Shown here: positions 1-8,513 of the stretch, one piece after another
How positions within the stretch are numbered: the first letter of the stretch is position 1
Layout of the letters: each line of letters starts with the position of its first letter
Assembly (NCBI GenBank): GCA_027577595.1
Contig: JANBRJ010000132.1
Coordinates: 1-33,812 of the forward strand
Direction: 5' to 3'
Source of the DNA: Coemansia sp. RSA 487
Taxonomy: Eukaryota; Kickxellomycota; Kickxellomycetes; Kickxellales; Kickxellaceae
DNA length: 33,812 bases
The notes under the pieces: generated by a model
The model's input: only the letters and a program-made list of their open reading frames with translations
Database searches by the model: none
Told to the model about the DNA's origin: nothing
Program-made: the position numbers and the translations under genes

Positions 1-42
1 TTTGAGCGTGGGCTTTCCGCAGATGGGCTTGGTCTCGGGCAT
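1..42 (-). CDS. 5' end of an unidentified GC-rich gene (partial)
   Basis: An ATG on the minus strand at 42 opens a frame that runs off the left edge after 14 codons (MPETKPICGKPTLK). The codons seen are strongly G/C-ending (CCC, GAG, ACC, AAG, ATC), unlike most genes in the window, which suggests a highly expressed gene. It lies 43 bases downstream of the capping-like gene on the same strand. Too little is present to name a function. Confidence 0.5.
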   Translation of the reverse strand, partial: MPETKPICGKPTLK

Positions 43-85
43 TGTAAATAAAAGTGGATGGTTAGAGTCGTAAATAGCGTCAGTT

Positions 86-1477
86 TTAGCGGGACACTTG
101 GGAGTCTTCGAAGGAAGTGTAGCTGTAGCACTTGGGAGAAACGTAGATCCAGCTGTAATCTTCTGTTGGACTACGGGGCAGGTTTGTCCGATGAATCACA
201 TTGACTTCTGCAGACATTCTCCAAGTCCTGATAGCTTCTATAGACAGCAGTCTTCTTTCTTTCCAGCTGTATGACTCTGAGGCCATATCCATAACAACAT
301 AGGATCCATCGTCCATCAGTGATGCGTCAAATACAGCATCAATACCGCAGTCATCTTCGTTAATGACATTTATCTCCGATATTTCTGGGTCCCATGACCA
401 GATTCCTAGACCTATGCAACCAAATAGAAAGAGTCTTTTTCCTCCTTTGATATATTTTAGTTTGATGTATTTTTTAAGTATCCTATTTCTTGAGTCATCG
501 AAGGAAGGTATTGGAACTGGTTTATTAATGCATGTCTTGCAACAGAAAAGGATACTTAGTAGTGCTCTTCTCGCCATCACAATGCTGTCCGGATCATCGA
601 ATTCTATCTCTACGTTATATCTTATATTTGGAACTCGGGAGAGAAAGATGATTCCGTCCCAGCCCTTTATCTCTTTGACATATCTTCTCATCTTGACTTC
701 ACCTCTAGAGATCAGATCGCCTTTCTTGTCATCAATCTTCTTCTCTGCCGACAAGCAAGCGTAGTAAGTATAGTTCCATATTGTTTCCTCTTTCCGGAAC
801 AAGAGACATTTAACATCCTTGTTGTCGTTGTTGTACTCTCTGAAGATGGAGTCATAGAGGTAGATTTCGTAAGATCTATAGCTGTTGTCATACTCGTTGT
901 CAAACTTTATGCTGTTGAGCATGGAGCCAAATTCTTCTTCTGTCAACTTGTATCTAAGTTCTAGCTCTAAGTCCAGATTGTGTTTCTCCAGGGGTTTCAT
1001 GAAGGATTTCAGATAGTTAATGACGATGTCGGGACGTCTCTTGAAGTAAATAAGTTTAAAGTAATTGGTTGATACAACAGAGAAGTGTTTGCAATAGAAG
1101 TACTTAGACAAGTCAGTATGAAATTTTTGGATCATGGAGAGAGTCTGGTCCACAACTAGCACTTCGCTGTCGTCGTCGAGAAGACTAACAATCTTAGAAG
1201 CTATTTCTTGGGAGCTGGAGTCGGAGTCAGAAGTTAAATCTTGAAGACAGAAGAATAGATTTACATTCCGGAAGGCAGACTTATGGCCTGACAAGAAGTC
1301 TTTGAATGTATCTGCCGGACACCAGACTCCGACTGAGTGGGCCAGCGACACTACTTCTTCCGGAGTTGTCCTGCCAGTGACTTCGAGAATTGTTCCACTC
1401 TGATTAGAAATTGATTCCTCTATCAGACTAATAACCAGACTATTTGAATTACCAGACGTGGTCAATAAATTACTCAT
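86..1477 (-). CDS. mRNA capping enzyme-like protein (tunnel RNA triphosphatase fold, possible guanylyltransferase part)
   Basis: 463 residues. Around residue 171 is ELELRY and around residue 289 is NVEIEFDD; paired acidic strands of this kind (ExExR and ExExE type) are the metal-binding signatures of the tunnel RNA triphosphatases that remove the gamma phosphate from nascent mRNA in poxviruses, mimiviruses and yeast. A stretch near residue 320 (NKPVPIPSF) and a later strand pattern resemble the linker and part of the guanylyltransferase domain of viral capping enzymes, but I could not identify a convincing nucleotidyl-lysine motif, so that second activity is uncertain. No methyltransferase domain is seen. 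It starts 46 bases from the divergent 1028-residue gene; an AATTGACTGA element lies about 30 bases upstream. The capping assignment is an inference from motifs. Confidence 0.55.
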   Translation of the reverse strand: MSNLLTTSGNSNSLVISLIEESISNQSGTILEVTGRTTPEEVVSLAHSVGVWCPADTFKDFLSGHKSAFRNVNLFFCLQDLTSDSDSSSQEIASKIVSLLDDDSEVLVVDQTLSMIQKFHTDLSKYFYCKHFSVVSTNYFKLIYFKRRPDIVINYLKSFMKPLEKHNLDLELELRYKLTEEEFGSMLNSIKFDNEYDNSYRSYEIYLYDSIFREYNNDNKDVKCLLFRKEETIWNYTYYACLSAEKKIDDKKGDLISRGEVKMRRYVKEIKGWDGIIFLSRVPNIRYNVEIEFDDPDSIVMARRALLSILFCCKTCINKPVPIPSFDDSRNRILKKYIKLKYIKGGKRLFLFGCIGLGIWSWDPEISEINVINEDDCGIDAVFDASLMDDGSYVVMDMASESYSWKERRLLSIEAIRTWRMSAEVNVIHRTNLPRSPTEDYSWIYVSPKCYSYTSFEDSQVSR

Positions 1478-1481
1478 AGTT

Positions 1482-1520
1482 AAATTGATTTGTTGATCGA
1501 CAACTTACTCAGTCAATTTG
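1482..1520. promoter_or_regulatory. Divergent promoter with AATTGA elements
   Basis: The 46 bases between the divergent starts at 1477 and 1524 hold AATTGATTTGTTGAT on the plus strand (from 1483) and AATTGACTGA on the minus strand (from about 1518). These resemble the AATTGATTGATG element in front of RPB2, so one AATTGA box may serve each direction. Confidence 0.35.
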
Positions 1521-1523
1521 AAA

Positions 1524-4500
1524 ATGGACGAATATCTTGGATGGATACCAAACAAAGCGAGGGAAGCTTTTGACACCAATCCTAGTGCGCGCCGTGAGAT
1601 CAGCAATGCTGTTTTCATGAAGAAGAGATATATGATTAATCTCTTTTCGAAGATAGGACTTCCTTCCAAGGAGGTGAAGAGGGTTTACGATGTTGCTAAA
1701 GGTCCTCTTGGCGATCTTATCAATCTTCTCGACGAACACAATGTCAGAAAAACAGCTGAAGAGGCAGCAGCGTACTATGCTAAAGACAGGATTCTGATGA
1801 AGTGGGATCTTCTTCCTGACGGATACAAGTCAAGGGTTGACGAGTTCTTCCCACTAACCGATGCTGAGACTTATGCTAGGATGAGAGAAGAAGAGATGGA
1901 GATGATAAGAAAGGAGAAGAAGGAGAAAGAGGAGCAGGAAGAGAGGGAGAAAGAGCAAAGAAAGAAGGATTGGGAGGAATTCTATAAGGAAAAGGAGAGA
2001 ATAGCAAGGGAAATGGAGGAAATCAGGTTGAAGAAGTCTGGTGATGTGGGCATTCCGCCCAAAAAACAAGAAGAACCGAGTCAGTCAGAGAGCGATTCTG
2101 ATGCCGACACTAAAGTGTCAGAGCAAGAAGCAGTAGCCGATGAAAAAATCAAACGTGATATCGAGATAGCGATAAAGAGTAACAGAGAGATGCATAGGAG
2201 AGCAGCAGAGAACAAGATCATCAGGGAGATGGCTACAGATACTGTTGTCAACAGTAACAAAAACGTGAAGCAGCCCTGTACAAATACCAGGGACAGCAAG
2301 AGAAAGCAGGAGTATTATAAGCAGGTTCCTGATGCTTGTGATTGCGACGTGTGTGCTGAGTGGGTTCATCCGGAAGATCATCCTCCTCAGGAAATAGAGC
2401 CTGAAGAAGGTGACAATCTGCTGATGAGGCTCGGTAAACAAGCTGCTAAGGATGCCCATGATCACAGGATAGAAGAGACTAACAAGCTTAGCATGTCCAT
2501 GATGAAGAAGGTGAATGTCTCAAAGTGGTACAATCTTATAAGTAATAGAGAAGTAAGAGAGTATTGCCAGTTTCACAATATCGGATCCGATGATCATATG
2601 AATATCAAGGAAGTTAAGAAGAGAATCCTTGGAATAGATTGGACTCCATCAATAATACTCCCTACTAAACACTGGGTTGAACTGAAACACAAGAACTGGT
2701 TTATGCCTGACGTATCCAAAGAGATGGTCAAGAAGGCTTCTTTCCCTATATTGGAGGCAAGGCCCTCAGGATCTTATCTAGATTCAGCTGGATGGGATAA
2801 GCTTCCCGCAAGAATATCATACATTGCCCTTAATAGAGTGAATCAGGAACCTTGGAGCGACAAGAGATTTGCAGACAATGGATGGGAAACAAGAAGAAAG
2901 CGCCTTTGCTATTACTACTACCGATGGTTTGGATTAAAGACATACCATCCGCATATGTTCGAATCAAGCTACTCGCTTTGTCTTATGAGAATAGCAAGAG
3001 AGATGAAGTTAGGAGTTGAATTAAGAGTCTTCTGCCTTAAGAAAGACATCCAGTATATGTATGAGATGAGGCTTGACATATACAAGTTGTTTATGATCAG
3101 GGAGAAGAACTGGGGGCAGAAAGACGTTCTTGCTAACTATTACGAATCGGCTGGAGCTTATCTAAGGCAGGTTTATCTAGAATGCCAGATTCTTGTCAAG
3201 GAATTTGGAGACCAAGTAAGGAAAGATATACCGGAGAACTTCCACTGGATTAAACTGAAACCCACGCTTCCAAACAAACCAGCGCAAACCAACATGACCC
3301 TGGACAAAGACTACATACCCAGAGGTCATGTTGATGTTCAAGAATGGTCCAAGAAGAAGGCAGCAAACAATAGAGATGTTCCGCTCGACGATATCATGAA
3401 TGGGAAGTACGATAAGGAAGCTGGCGAAATATGGGATGACGATCCCTACTTTATGGATCCAGTGAAGCTGTACGAAAGAGGTTTCTACATACACCAGATG
3501 TGGTGGAGTCCAGGCGAAGCCGGTATGTCATTTAGGAGAGCTGCACGAAGAATGGATTACAGGAGGTTCGAATCGGTGTCATTCAGGTGGTTCGAGAAGA
3601 GAATACCGTTCAAAGAGTTTGAAGGAGATCTTAACAAAATAGGTTCGGACTTCCAAAGATTTAGATTGGTCTTCAAAAGGCCGAACAAAGCATCGCCGTC
3701 AAAAAAGAAAAAGACAAAGCCAACTGCAAAAGGATTGTACAGTAAGGCTATGGTTATGGGGGAGTATGACGAAGAAAATGTCAGAAGCATAGGTGATCTT
3801 CCTGATCTCAAGCTTGCTTACACGGATTTGAGCACAACTCTTGATTTTGACAACGATTTCCCTGTCAAAGAGATCGGTTGTGACGAGTACTGGTCGAAAT
3901 ATCATGCTACTGGTACTGGTCCCAATGACTACAGACATCCGATCATGTATTACAAAGAGAAACAGCCTGGAGGAAAGATCAAAGAATCCTACCAAGTTAA
4001 CAGAACTACACTTAAGCAGATGATAAGGAAAGAAGACAAGTACAAGAAAGACCACGACAAAGTCGGTTGGTACTTTGATATAATATCTACCTACCGGAGA
4101 GAAAGAGTGGAATGGAGAGTTTATGATGATATGGAAAGATTGTTTGGCATTAACCATGTTGACAAGAAGTATCACCTTACTAAAGACAGAACCATTGAGG
4201 ATGTCATATACAAAGAATTCCTTGATGAGTACAAGTCGCATGGAGGACGTGGAAAGATGTCGTGCAAGTATTTGGATAAAATCGTCAAGGGCAGTCTAAA
4301 GAACATGAAGATGCTGAACAGATGCTCAGACAAGAATCCTGTTGTTGTTCACGAATGCTACAACTACTATTCTCTTGTGAACAAGCAGATAATGAAGGAC
4401 CTCGAATCTAAATGGGCTGCTAATCTTAATGATGATGATATCTGGGGACTCAACTGCATGTTCAGACAGTGTGATGCTCTTAACACCAAGAGAAAGGCAT

Positions 4501-4610
4501 TTGAGAGAGAGATTAAGGATCCTGCAGACATCATGGTTAGAAAGTACTTGAACAATCTGAGATCCAAGAAGAACAGATTCTTCTCCGTAATGGACTACCC
4601 TAACGATTAG
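1524..4610 (+). CDS. Large orphan protein with charged coiled coil (1028 aa)
   Basis: I do not recognise this protein. The ATG at 1524 is chosen over an in-frame TTG at 1518. Residues about 115-170 are almost entirely Glu/Lys/Arg with Met/Ile spacing, a long charged coiled coil, followed by a Ser/Asp-rich acidic linker. A short Cys cluster (DACDCDVCAEW) lies near residue 270. The remainder, about 350-1028, is rich in Trp, Tyr, Arg and Lys, with a basic Lys-rich patch near residue 730, and looks globular. There is no signal peptide or membrane segment. Size, abundance of aromatic and charged residues, and position between capping and RPB2 genes would fit a virion core or RNA-polymerase-associated protein, but that is a guess. 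The TTTTAAAA gene-end palindrome found after most genes is absent here. Confidence 0.85.
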   Translation: MDEYLGWIPNKAREAFDTNPSARREISNAVFMKKRYMINLFSKIGLPSKEVKRVYDVAKGPLGDLINLLDEHNVRKTAEEAAAYYAKDRILMKWDLLPDGYKSRVDEFFPLTDAETYARMREEEMEMIRKEKKEKEEQEEREKEQRKKDWEEFYKEKERIAREMEEIRLKKSGDVGIPPKKQEEPSQSESDSDADTKVSEQEAVADEKIKRDIEIAIKSNREMHRRAAENKIIREMATDTVVNSNKNVKQPCTNTRDSKRKQEYYKQVPDACDCDVCAEWVHPEDHPPQEIEPEEGDNLLMRLGKQAAKDAHDHRIEETNKLSMSMMKKVNVSKWYNLISNREVREYCQFHNIGSDDHMNIKEVKKRILGIDWTPSIILPTKHWVELKHKNWFMPDVSKEMVKKASFPILEARPSGSYLDSAGWDKLPARISYIALNRVNQEPWSDKRFADNGWETRRKRLCYYYYRWFGLKTYHPHMFESSYSLCLMRIAREMKLGVELRVFCLKKDIQYMYEMRLDIYKLFMIREKNWGQKDVLANYYESAGAYLRQVYLECQILVKEFGDQVRKDIPENFHWIKLKPTLPNKPAQTNMTLDKDYIPRGHVDVQEWSKKKAANNRDVPLDDIMNGKYDKEAGEIWDDDPYFMDPVKLYERGFYIHQMWWSPGEAGMSFRRAARRMDYRRFESVSFRWFEKRIPFKEFEGDLNKIGSDFQRFRLVFKRPNKASPSKKKKTKPTAKGLYSKAMVMGEYDEENVRSIGDLPDLKLAYTDLSTTLDFDNDFPVKEIGCDEYWSKYHATGTGPNDYRHPIMYYKEKQPGGKIKESYQVNRTTLKQMIRKEDKYKKDHDKVGWYFDIISTYRRERVEWRVYDDMERLFGINHVDKKYHLTKDRTIEDVIYKEFLDEYKSHGGRGKMSCKYLDKIVKGSLKNMKMLNRCSDKNPVVVHECYNYYSLVNKQIMKDLESKWAANLNDDDIWGLNCMFRQCDALNTKRKAFEREIKDPADIMVRKYLNNLRSKKNRFFSVMDYPND

Positions 4611-4640
4611 TTTCAAGAACCGGACGTAGGGCTCCGGGGA

Positions 4641-4659
4641 CGGTACAATTGATTGATGT
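4641..4659 (+). promoter_or_regulatory. RPB2 promoter element, 19 bp, exact copy of 19071-19089
   Basis: CGGTACAATTGATTGATGT occurs here and, identical, at 19071-19089. It ends 19 bases before the RPB2 ATG at 4679; the second copy ends 18 bases before its ATG. Same strand, same spacing and intergenic position argue for a core promoter. Confidence 0.6.
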
Positions 4660-4678
4660 TTGTTGGGGCATCGTCAGG

Positions 4679-7468
4679 ATGGAAGAGCAGCAGAAGAAGT
4701 TTTCAATCTTGTCCGACGACTTCTGTCGATGGACCAAGAAGTTTGGCTTTACTGGATTAATGAAAGAGTTTTACGACAACACTTACGAACAAGGATTCGA
4801 AGAAGACGACGAATCCAAAACTAAATTCGTTGAGGATGGCTTAGTGCTACCCTGCAACGATGATGGCTATCTTGAGATTAACTCTAACAAGATAGTAGCT
4901 AACCGGATTCTACAGCGTGATAGTAATGTCTTCATCTTCACTGACAAGGCAGCATATGGTCCATTCGGATTCTACGTTGAAATAAGAAAGAAGAAGAGAC
5001 ATAAAGACACCAGACTTCTGTTCAAGCACAACAGCCAAGACTTCAAACAAATGAAACTGGGAGTTCTAATGGAAACATACAGCATCAGCAAAAAGAATGT
5101 GATAGAATGGTCCAATCAAGAAGACATCGGCTGGCTTCTGGACGACGAGTTAGCATCGTGCAATATGGATCCTGAAGATGGCGAAGGAAGAGACTACACT
5201 ATAAACCTTAAAGTTGTTGGACGCCATAGAAAGTCTAGTGCAGATCAGGCAAATCCCGGACAGCTTCGTCCAGAATTCAATAGCGAACTATCTAGATTCG
5301 TCTGTTTCTGTCTGGAGATGATGTTCTCAGGTACTGATGACAGAGATCATATCAAGAATAAGATCGTTAGACAGAGGCTTTTCTATCTTGAACCTCAAAT
5401 GAAGAACGAAAAGAAAAGAAGAATACTGTCCGGCTTTATCGAGTCAATCAACTCCATGAAAGATCCTAGCTACAACAATGTAAGCTGCAGAAACCAAATA
5501 GACATATGGAGCTCGGCAAGAAAGCTCATCCTTAGCGAAGAACAATATGTCGAGTTTAATACAAGAACTCTTCACTACTCCCACAAGAAGTTTCTTTGTC
5601 CTGTTGAGACTCCACATGACATAAATGCAGGAATCCATCTCTCTCTTGCTTGTCTTACTGTAGTGGCTCCACCGCCTCTACCTAATCAACGCCAGGCAAT
5701 GTCCGTCCTATTGTCCTCTTTGACTCGCAACGTAGGCACTGACAAGAGTCAAATGCTTTTCTACAACGGATTCTTCGTCGGCAGGATTGATGGCATAAAG
5801 TATTCCACCATTCTCGAGACAATGCTTCCTAAAGTAAAGTCGATTAACCCTTTTGCTAGTGTCTACTACAGAGGAGGTATCTCCAATGCTGCAAAAGGTA
5901 TCTACGTTAGTGACTACAGCGGCAGACTGTTAAGGTGGGTTGTTATCAGAGATAAAGACTTCGTCAACGATGGTTATTTTGTATGCCCTAATATGGAATC
6001 GCCCTCATCTGAATGCACCAATAGCAACTTTTGGCTGGGATTTGCAGCTTCTCTCGTTCCAATGATACACCACAACGCAGGACCACGTGGTGTGTTTATG
6101 GCTAACATGATGAAGCAGTCTCTTGACCCTTTGGTGTTAAGGAAACAGTTGCCCTGCGGTAAAGTATGGCTTGAGCACAATGACCCTATTATACTTACAT
6201 TGACTAGCAAGGCTCTTGGGAGAAATAAACACGGTCTTAATCTTCTAGTCAAATGGGCAAGTTATAAGGGATACAATATTGAAGATGGAATAGTGCTGAA
6301 CGAGAGAATGAGGAATCTAATTGGCGGAAAGGTCTCTACCAGATCTGTGCTACCTCTTGAAGATAATGAATATTATCTTCCTATTTCTCAGAACTGGGGA
6401 GACAGCATCGAAAGCTACGATCATGACGGAGTCATCAAGATTGGAAGTAAAGTGAAAGATGGACAGGTGCTTGCAAGCAAAATAAGGGTTGGTGATGACC
6501 ATCTTATTGAGAAGGTATTTGTGAAAGCCGTAATAGACAACGATTCTATAGTGACTAATGTTGAGAAGTTCGAAAAACGTGCCGTTATAACAACCAGCTA
6601 CTCCTATGGTTTAAAGATTGGTGACAAGATGGTATCGTCTGCAGCACAAAAGGGAGTAATAACATATTTCTTACCGGACACAGATGAACCGGCAGACATA
6701 ATAATCAATCCATGTTGTATCCCTAGCAGAATGACGCTAGCTCAGATATGGGAAGGTGTTATCAGCAATTACTGGATGACTTCCGGTATGACAAAACCCT
6801 TCTTCTTTCCACCTTTCGGTCAAACAACAGATCTGTTCTCTGAAATGATCCAGGAAAAACTTGGTCTTGATCATAAACCAGATCTCGAGGAGTTGGTTGA
6901 TCTTATTACACTCCCATCTGTTGACAAGAACTACTGGTATTGCTATAACAGATACTTTGTTCTTGGTCAGAGAGTGGATGAGAAGTACAGAACGAGAGGA
7001 GAGGGAAACAAAAGTAACACAAACAGCTTCACGTCACAGCCGCAGAAAGGCCGCAAAGTTGGAGGTGGACTTAGACTTGGTGTTATGGAAAGAGATGTTC
7101 TTCTTGCTCACTCAGCTCCGAATGTTCTGAAGCATCTTTTCTCCAAGCATAGTGACGAGATCGACTGTTACTACTGTAGCTCATGTTTGTCATACAGTCA
7201 TATCAGTACTTGTCAGCTTTGTAAACTTGATTGTGTCAGAGTTATCATTAATAAAAGCGATATAAACTTCTCCAACATTGCTAAGGTTGCAGGACTGTCA
7301 GTAGATCCACCGGTGAGAGACACAGGACAGACTCTGGATAACCCCGTTAGACAAGCAAGTCCGGTATATAGACCAGGGTCACCAACCTATATTGTAGGGT
7401 CCCCCACCTACACTCCTTCGTCGCCTGGACTATATCCAACAGAAGACATACCAGACACGTTTCTATAA
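4679..7468 (+). CDS. RPB2: DNA-directed RNA polymerase second-largest subunit (RPB2) with CTD-like heptad tail
   Basis: 929 residues from the ATG at 4679; an in-frame TTG at 4649 lies inside the promoter repeat and is rejected. Family motifs appear in order: GYNIEDGIVL (about residue 531), GDKMVSSAAQKG (about 647), INPCCIPSRMT (about 681), GGLRLGVMERD (about 796) and a terminal zinc site CYYCSSC...CQLCKLDC (about 831-850). It is shorter than cellular RPB2 (about 1,150-1,220 residues). It forms the catalytic core with RPB1. After the zinc site is an unusual tail with four back-to-back heptads, SPVYRPG, SPTYIVG, SPTYTPS and SPGLYPT (residues 894-921), resembling the RPB1 C-terminal domain of eukaryotic RNA polymerase II. 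A gene-end palindrome lies 15 bases after the stop. Confidence 0.95.
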   Translation: MEEQQKKFSILSDDFCRWTKKFGFTGLMKEFYDNTYEQGFEEDDESKTKFVEDGLVLPCNDDGYLEINSNKIVANRILQRDSNVFIFTDKAAYGPFGFYVEIRKKKRHKDTRLLFKHNSQDFKQMKLGVLMETYSISKKNVIEWSNQEDIGWLLDDELASCNMDPEDGEGRDYTINLKVVGRHRKSSADQANPGQLRPEFNSELSRFVCFCLEMMFSGTDDRDHIKNKIVRQRLFYLEPQMKNEKKRRILSGFIESINSMKDPSYNNVSCRNQIDIWSSARKLILSEEQYVEFNTRTLHYSHKKFLCPVETPHDINAGIHLSLACLTVVAPPPLPNQRQAMSVLLSSLTRNVGTDKSQMLFYNGFFVGRIDGIKYSTILETMLPKVKSINPFASVYYRGGISNAAKGIYVSDYSGRLLRWVVIRDKDFVNDGYFVCPNMESPSSECTNSNFWLGFAASLVPMIHHNAGPRGVFMANMMKQSLDPLVLRKQLPCGKVWLEHNDPIILTLTSKALGRNKHGLNLLVKWASYKGYNIEDGIVLNERMRNLIGGKVSTRSVLPLEDNEYYLPISQNWGDSIESYDHDGVIKIGSKVKDGQVLASKIRVGDDHLIEKVFVKAVIDNDSIVTNVEKFEKRAVITTSYSYGLKIGDKMVSSAAQKGVITYFLPDTDEPADIIINPCCIPSRMTLAQIWEGVISNYWMTSGMTKPFFFPPFGQTTDLFSEMIQEKLGLDHKPDLEELVDLITLPSVDKNYWYCYNRYFVLGQRVDEKYRTRGEGNKSNTNSFTSQPQKGRKVGGGLRLGVMERDVLLAHSAPNVLKHLFSKHSDEIDCYYCSSCLSYSHISTCQLCKLDCVRVIINKSDINFSNIAKVAGLSVDPPVRDTGQTLDNPVRQASPVYRPGSPTYIVGSPTYTPSSPGLYPTEDIPDTFL
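7358..7441 (+). repeat. Four CTD-like heptads at the RPB2 C terminus
   Basis: The codons encode four consecutive 7-residue units with Ser-Pro at positions 1-2 and, in three, Tyr at position 4. Permuted, they read Y-x-P-x-S-P-x, close to the YSPTSPS heptad of eukaryotic RPB1. Confidence 0.75.
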
Positions 7469-7482
7469 CAAATATCTTTATA

Positions 7483-7492
7483 CTTTTAAAAG
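7483..7492. terminator. CTTTTAAAAG after RPB2
   Basis: Perfect 10-base palindrome 15 bases past the RPB2 stop; one of 19 intergenic TTTTAAAA sites proposed as a transcript 3'-end signal. Confidence 0.5.
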
Positions 7493-7520
7493 CTGCTGTA
7501 CAGACAAGAAGTCAAGTTAC

Positions 7521-7712
7521 TTAGTATGACCCCGGAGTAAACTTTATACCTTTCTCATAAAGCTCTCTAGCATTCGTAAACATAAATAAATCATGTAATA
7601 CGGAACCAGCCTTAAATTCAACTACGGTGTTCTTAAACACCTGAGCATCATACTTTGTCCCAAGAACCTTCTTGTTAGAACGAACGTTAACATAGCAGCT
7701 ATAAAGTGACTT
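7521..7712 (-). other. Open frame without a start codon, possible gene remnant
   Basis: The otherwise empty 278-base gap between RPB2 and the cupin gene holds a minus-strand frame of about 63 residues ending KGIKFTPGSY. Its composition (mixed charged and hydrophobic residues, e.g. LHDLFMFTNARELYEKGIKF) looks protein-like, but there is no ATG near its beginning, only an internal Met 20 residues from the end. It overlaps the cupin promoter. It may be a leftover of a host-like or accessory gene, or chance. Confidence 0.25.
7699..7709 (+). promoter_or_regulatory. CTATAAAGTGA promoter element of the cupin gene
   Basis: Exact 11-base copy of elements at 9715-9725 and 12353-12363 (both minus strand). 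It ends 37 bases before the ATG at 7747. Confidence 0.55.
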
Positions 7713-7746
7713 TCAATATCTCTCGATTGAAAGATAATTATCGACA

Positions 7747-8382
7747 ATGTATTCTCCCAACAGGCTCATCGATCATCTAGATTCTTACATTAACGAATTG
7801 AACGATCTGATTCTGGATGAACCGGCCACGCCCTTTAACGAAGAACATGGCAAGCAATTGAAACTAATTGAGAGTTACAAAGGCTCACTTGAATTGCTTG
7901 ATAGAGACTTTCACTTAGGTGTAGACCATATCAGTCAAGGTCTCGCTCTGACTGAGCATCCAGAAGGTGGCTTTTATCGGGAATTTATCCGCACAACCAC
8001 ACAAACTGTGATTTTCTATCTTGTACCTCAAGACGCTACTTCCAGCTGGCATGCTTTAAAGAATACTAGAGAGGAATTTATGCTTTTGATAGGCAGTTCT
8101 TTGGTCCTTGACAAGATACGATCTGATGGTAGGTGGAAATCTGCAGAACATGTAACTGATGCAAACAATGTTGTTATTGAAAAGGATAGTTCTGGCGGAT
8201 TCGGTGATTGGTTCGGTGCATATACCAATGGCGAATATGCGCTTGTTACTTGTCGATGCACCGGCCCTTTTGAATTTGAGAAATTCAAACTAGCAGGTCA
8301 ATCGGATTTAGATTTGTTCTTGAACACAAACTATGATCACAAAGATGACATTGACAGACTATCTCCTAAGACTCTAAGATAA
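7747..8382 (+). CDS. Cupin_5 (DUF985) family protein
   Basis: 211 residues. From residue 71 it has HPEGGFYREF, then FYLVP...SSWHALKNTREEFMLLIGSSLVL, and later GDWFGAY, YALVTCRCTGPFEFEKFKLA. These match the order of conserved blocks in the cupin_5/DUF985 family, small beta-barrel proteins of bacteria, fungi and protists that usually bind a metal through the His and Glu residues of the barrel. The substrate of this family is not established. About 60 N-terminal residues precede the barrel and look helical. The gene has a CTATAAAGTGA promoter element, and a gene-end palindrome overlapping a CCGGAGTGC motif directly after its stop. Likely acquired from a cellular source; role in infection unknown. 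Confidence 0.8.
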   Translation: MYSPNRLIDHLDSYINELNDLILDEPATPFNEEHGKQLKLIESYKGSLELLDRDFHLGVDHISQGLALTEHPEGGFYREFIRTTTQTVIFYLVPQDATSSWHALKNTREEFMLLIGSSLVLDKIRSDGRWKSAEHVTDANNVVIEKDSSGGFGDWFGAYTNGEYALVTCRCTGPFEFEKFKLAGQSDLDLFLNTNYDHKDDIDRLSPKTLR

Positions 8383-8396
8383 ATTACTCCGGAGTG

Positions 8397-8406
8397 CTTT
8401 TAAAAG
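8397..8406. terminator. CTTTTAAAAG after the cupin gene
   Basis: Palindrome 14 bases past the stop at 8382, joined to the CCGGAGTGC motif at 8389-8397. Confidence 0.5.
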
Positions 8407-8484
8407 GCACTGAAATGTTTTATAGGTTTTATATTTTAGAGGTTAAATGCACACACCACGTTATTGTGGTTGTCTGAGTTGTTC

Positions 8485-8508
8485 TCACAGTCCCATTAGG
8501 ACCTGTGA
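8485..8508. terminator. Hairpin between convergent cupin and kinase genes
   Basis: TCACAGTCC and GGACCTGTGA pair around a 5-base loop with one bulged base, just past the 3' end of the minus-strand kinase gene (stop at 8514). It could act as a 3'-end structure for that gene, which lacks its own nearby palindrome. Confidence 0.35.
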
Positions 8509-8513
8509 CTACT

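Noticed and set aside
3557-4241. Long minus-strand frames opposite the 1028-residue gene
   Set aside because: They are antisense shadows of a codon-biased gene, without promoter or family signature.
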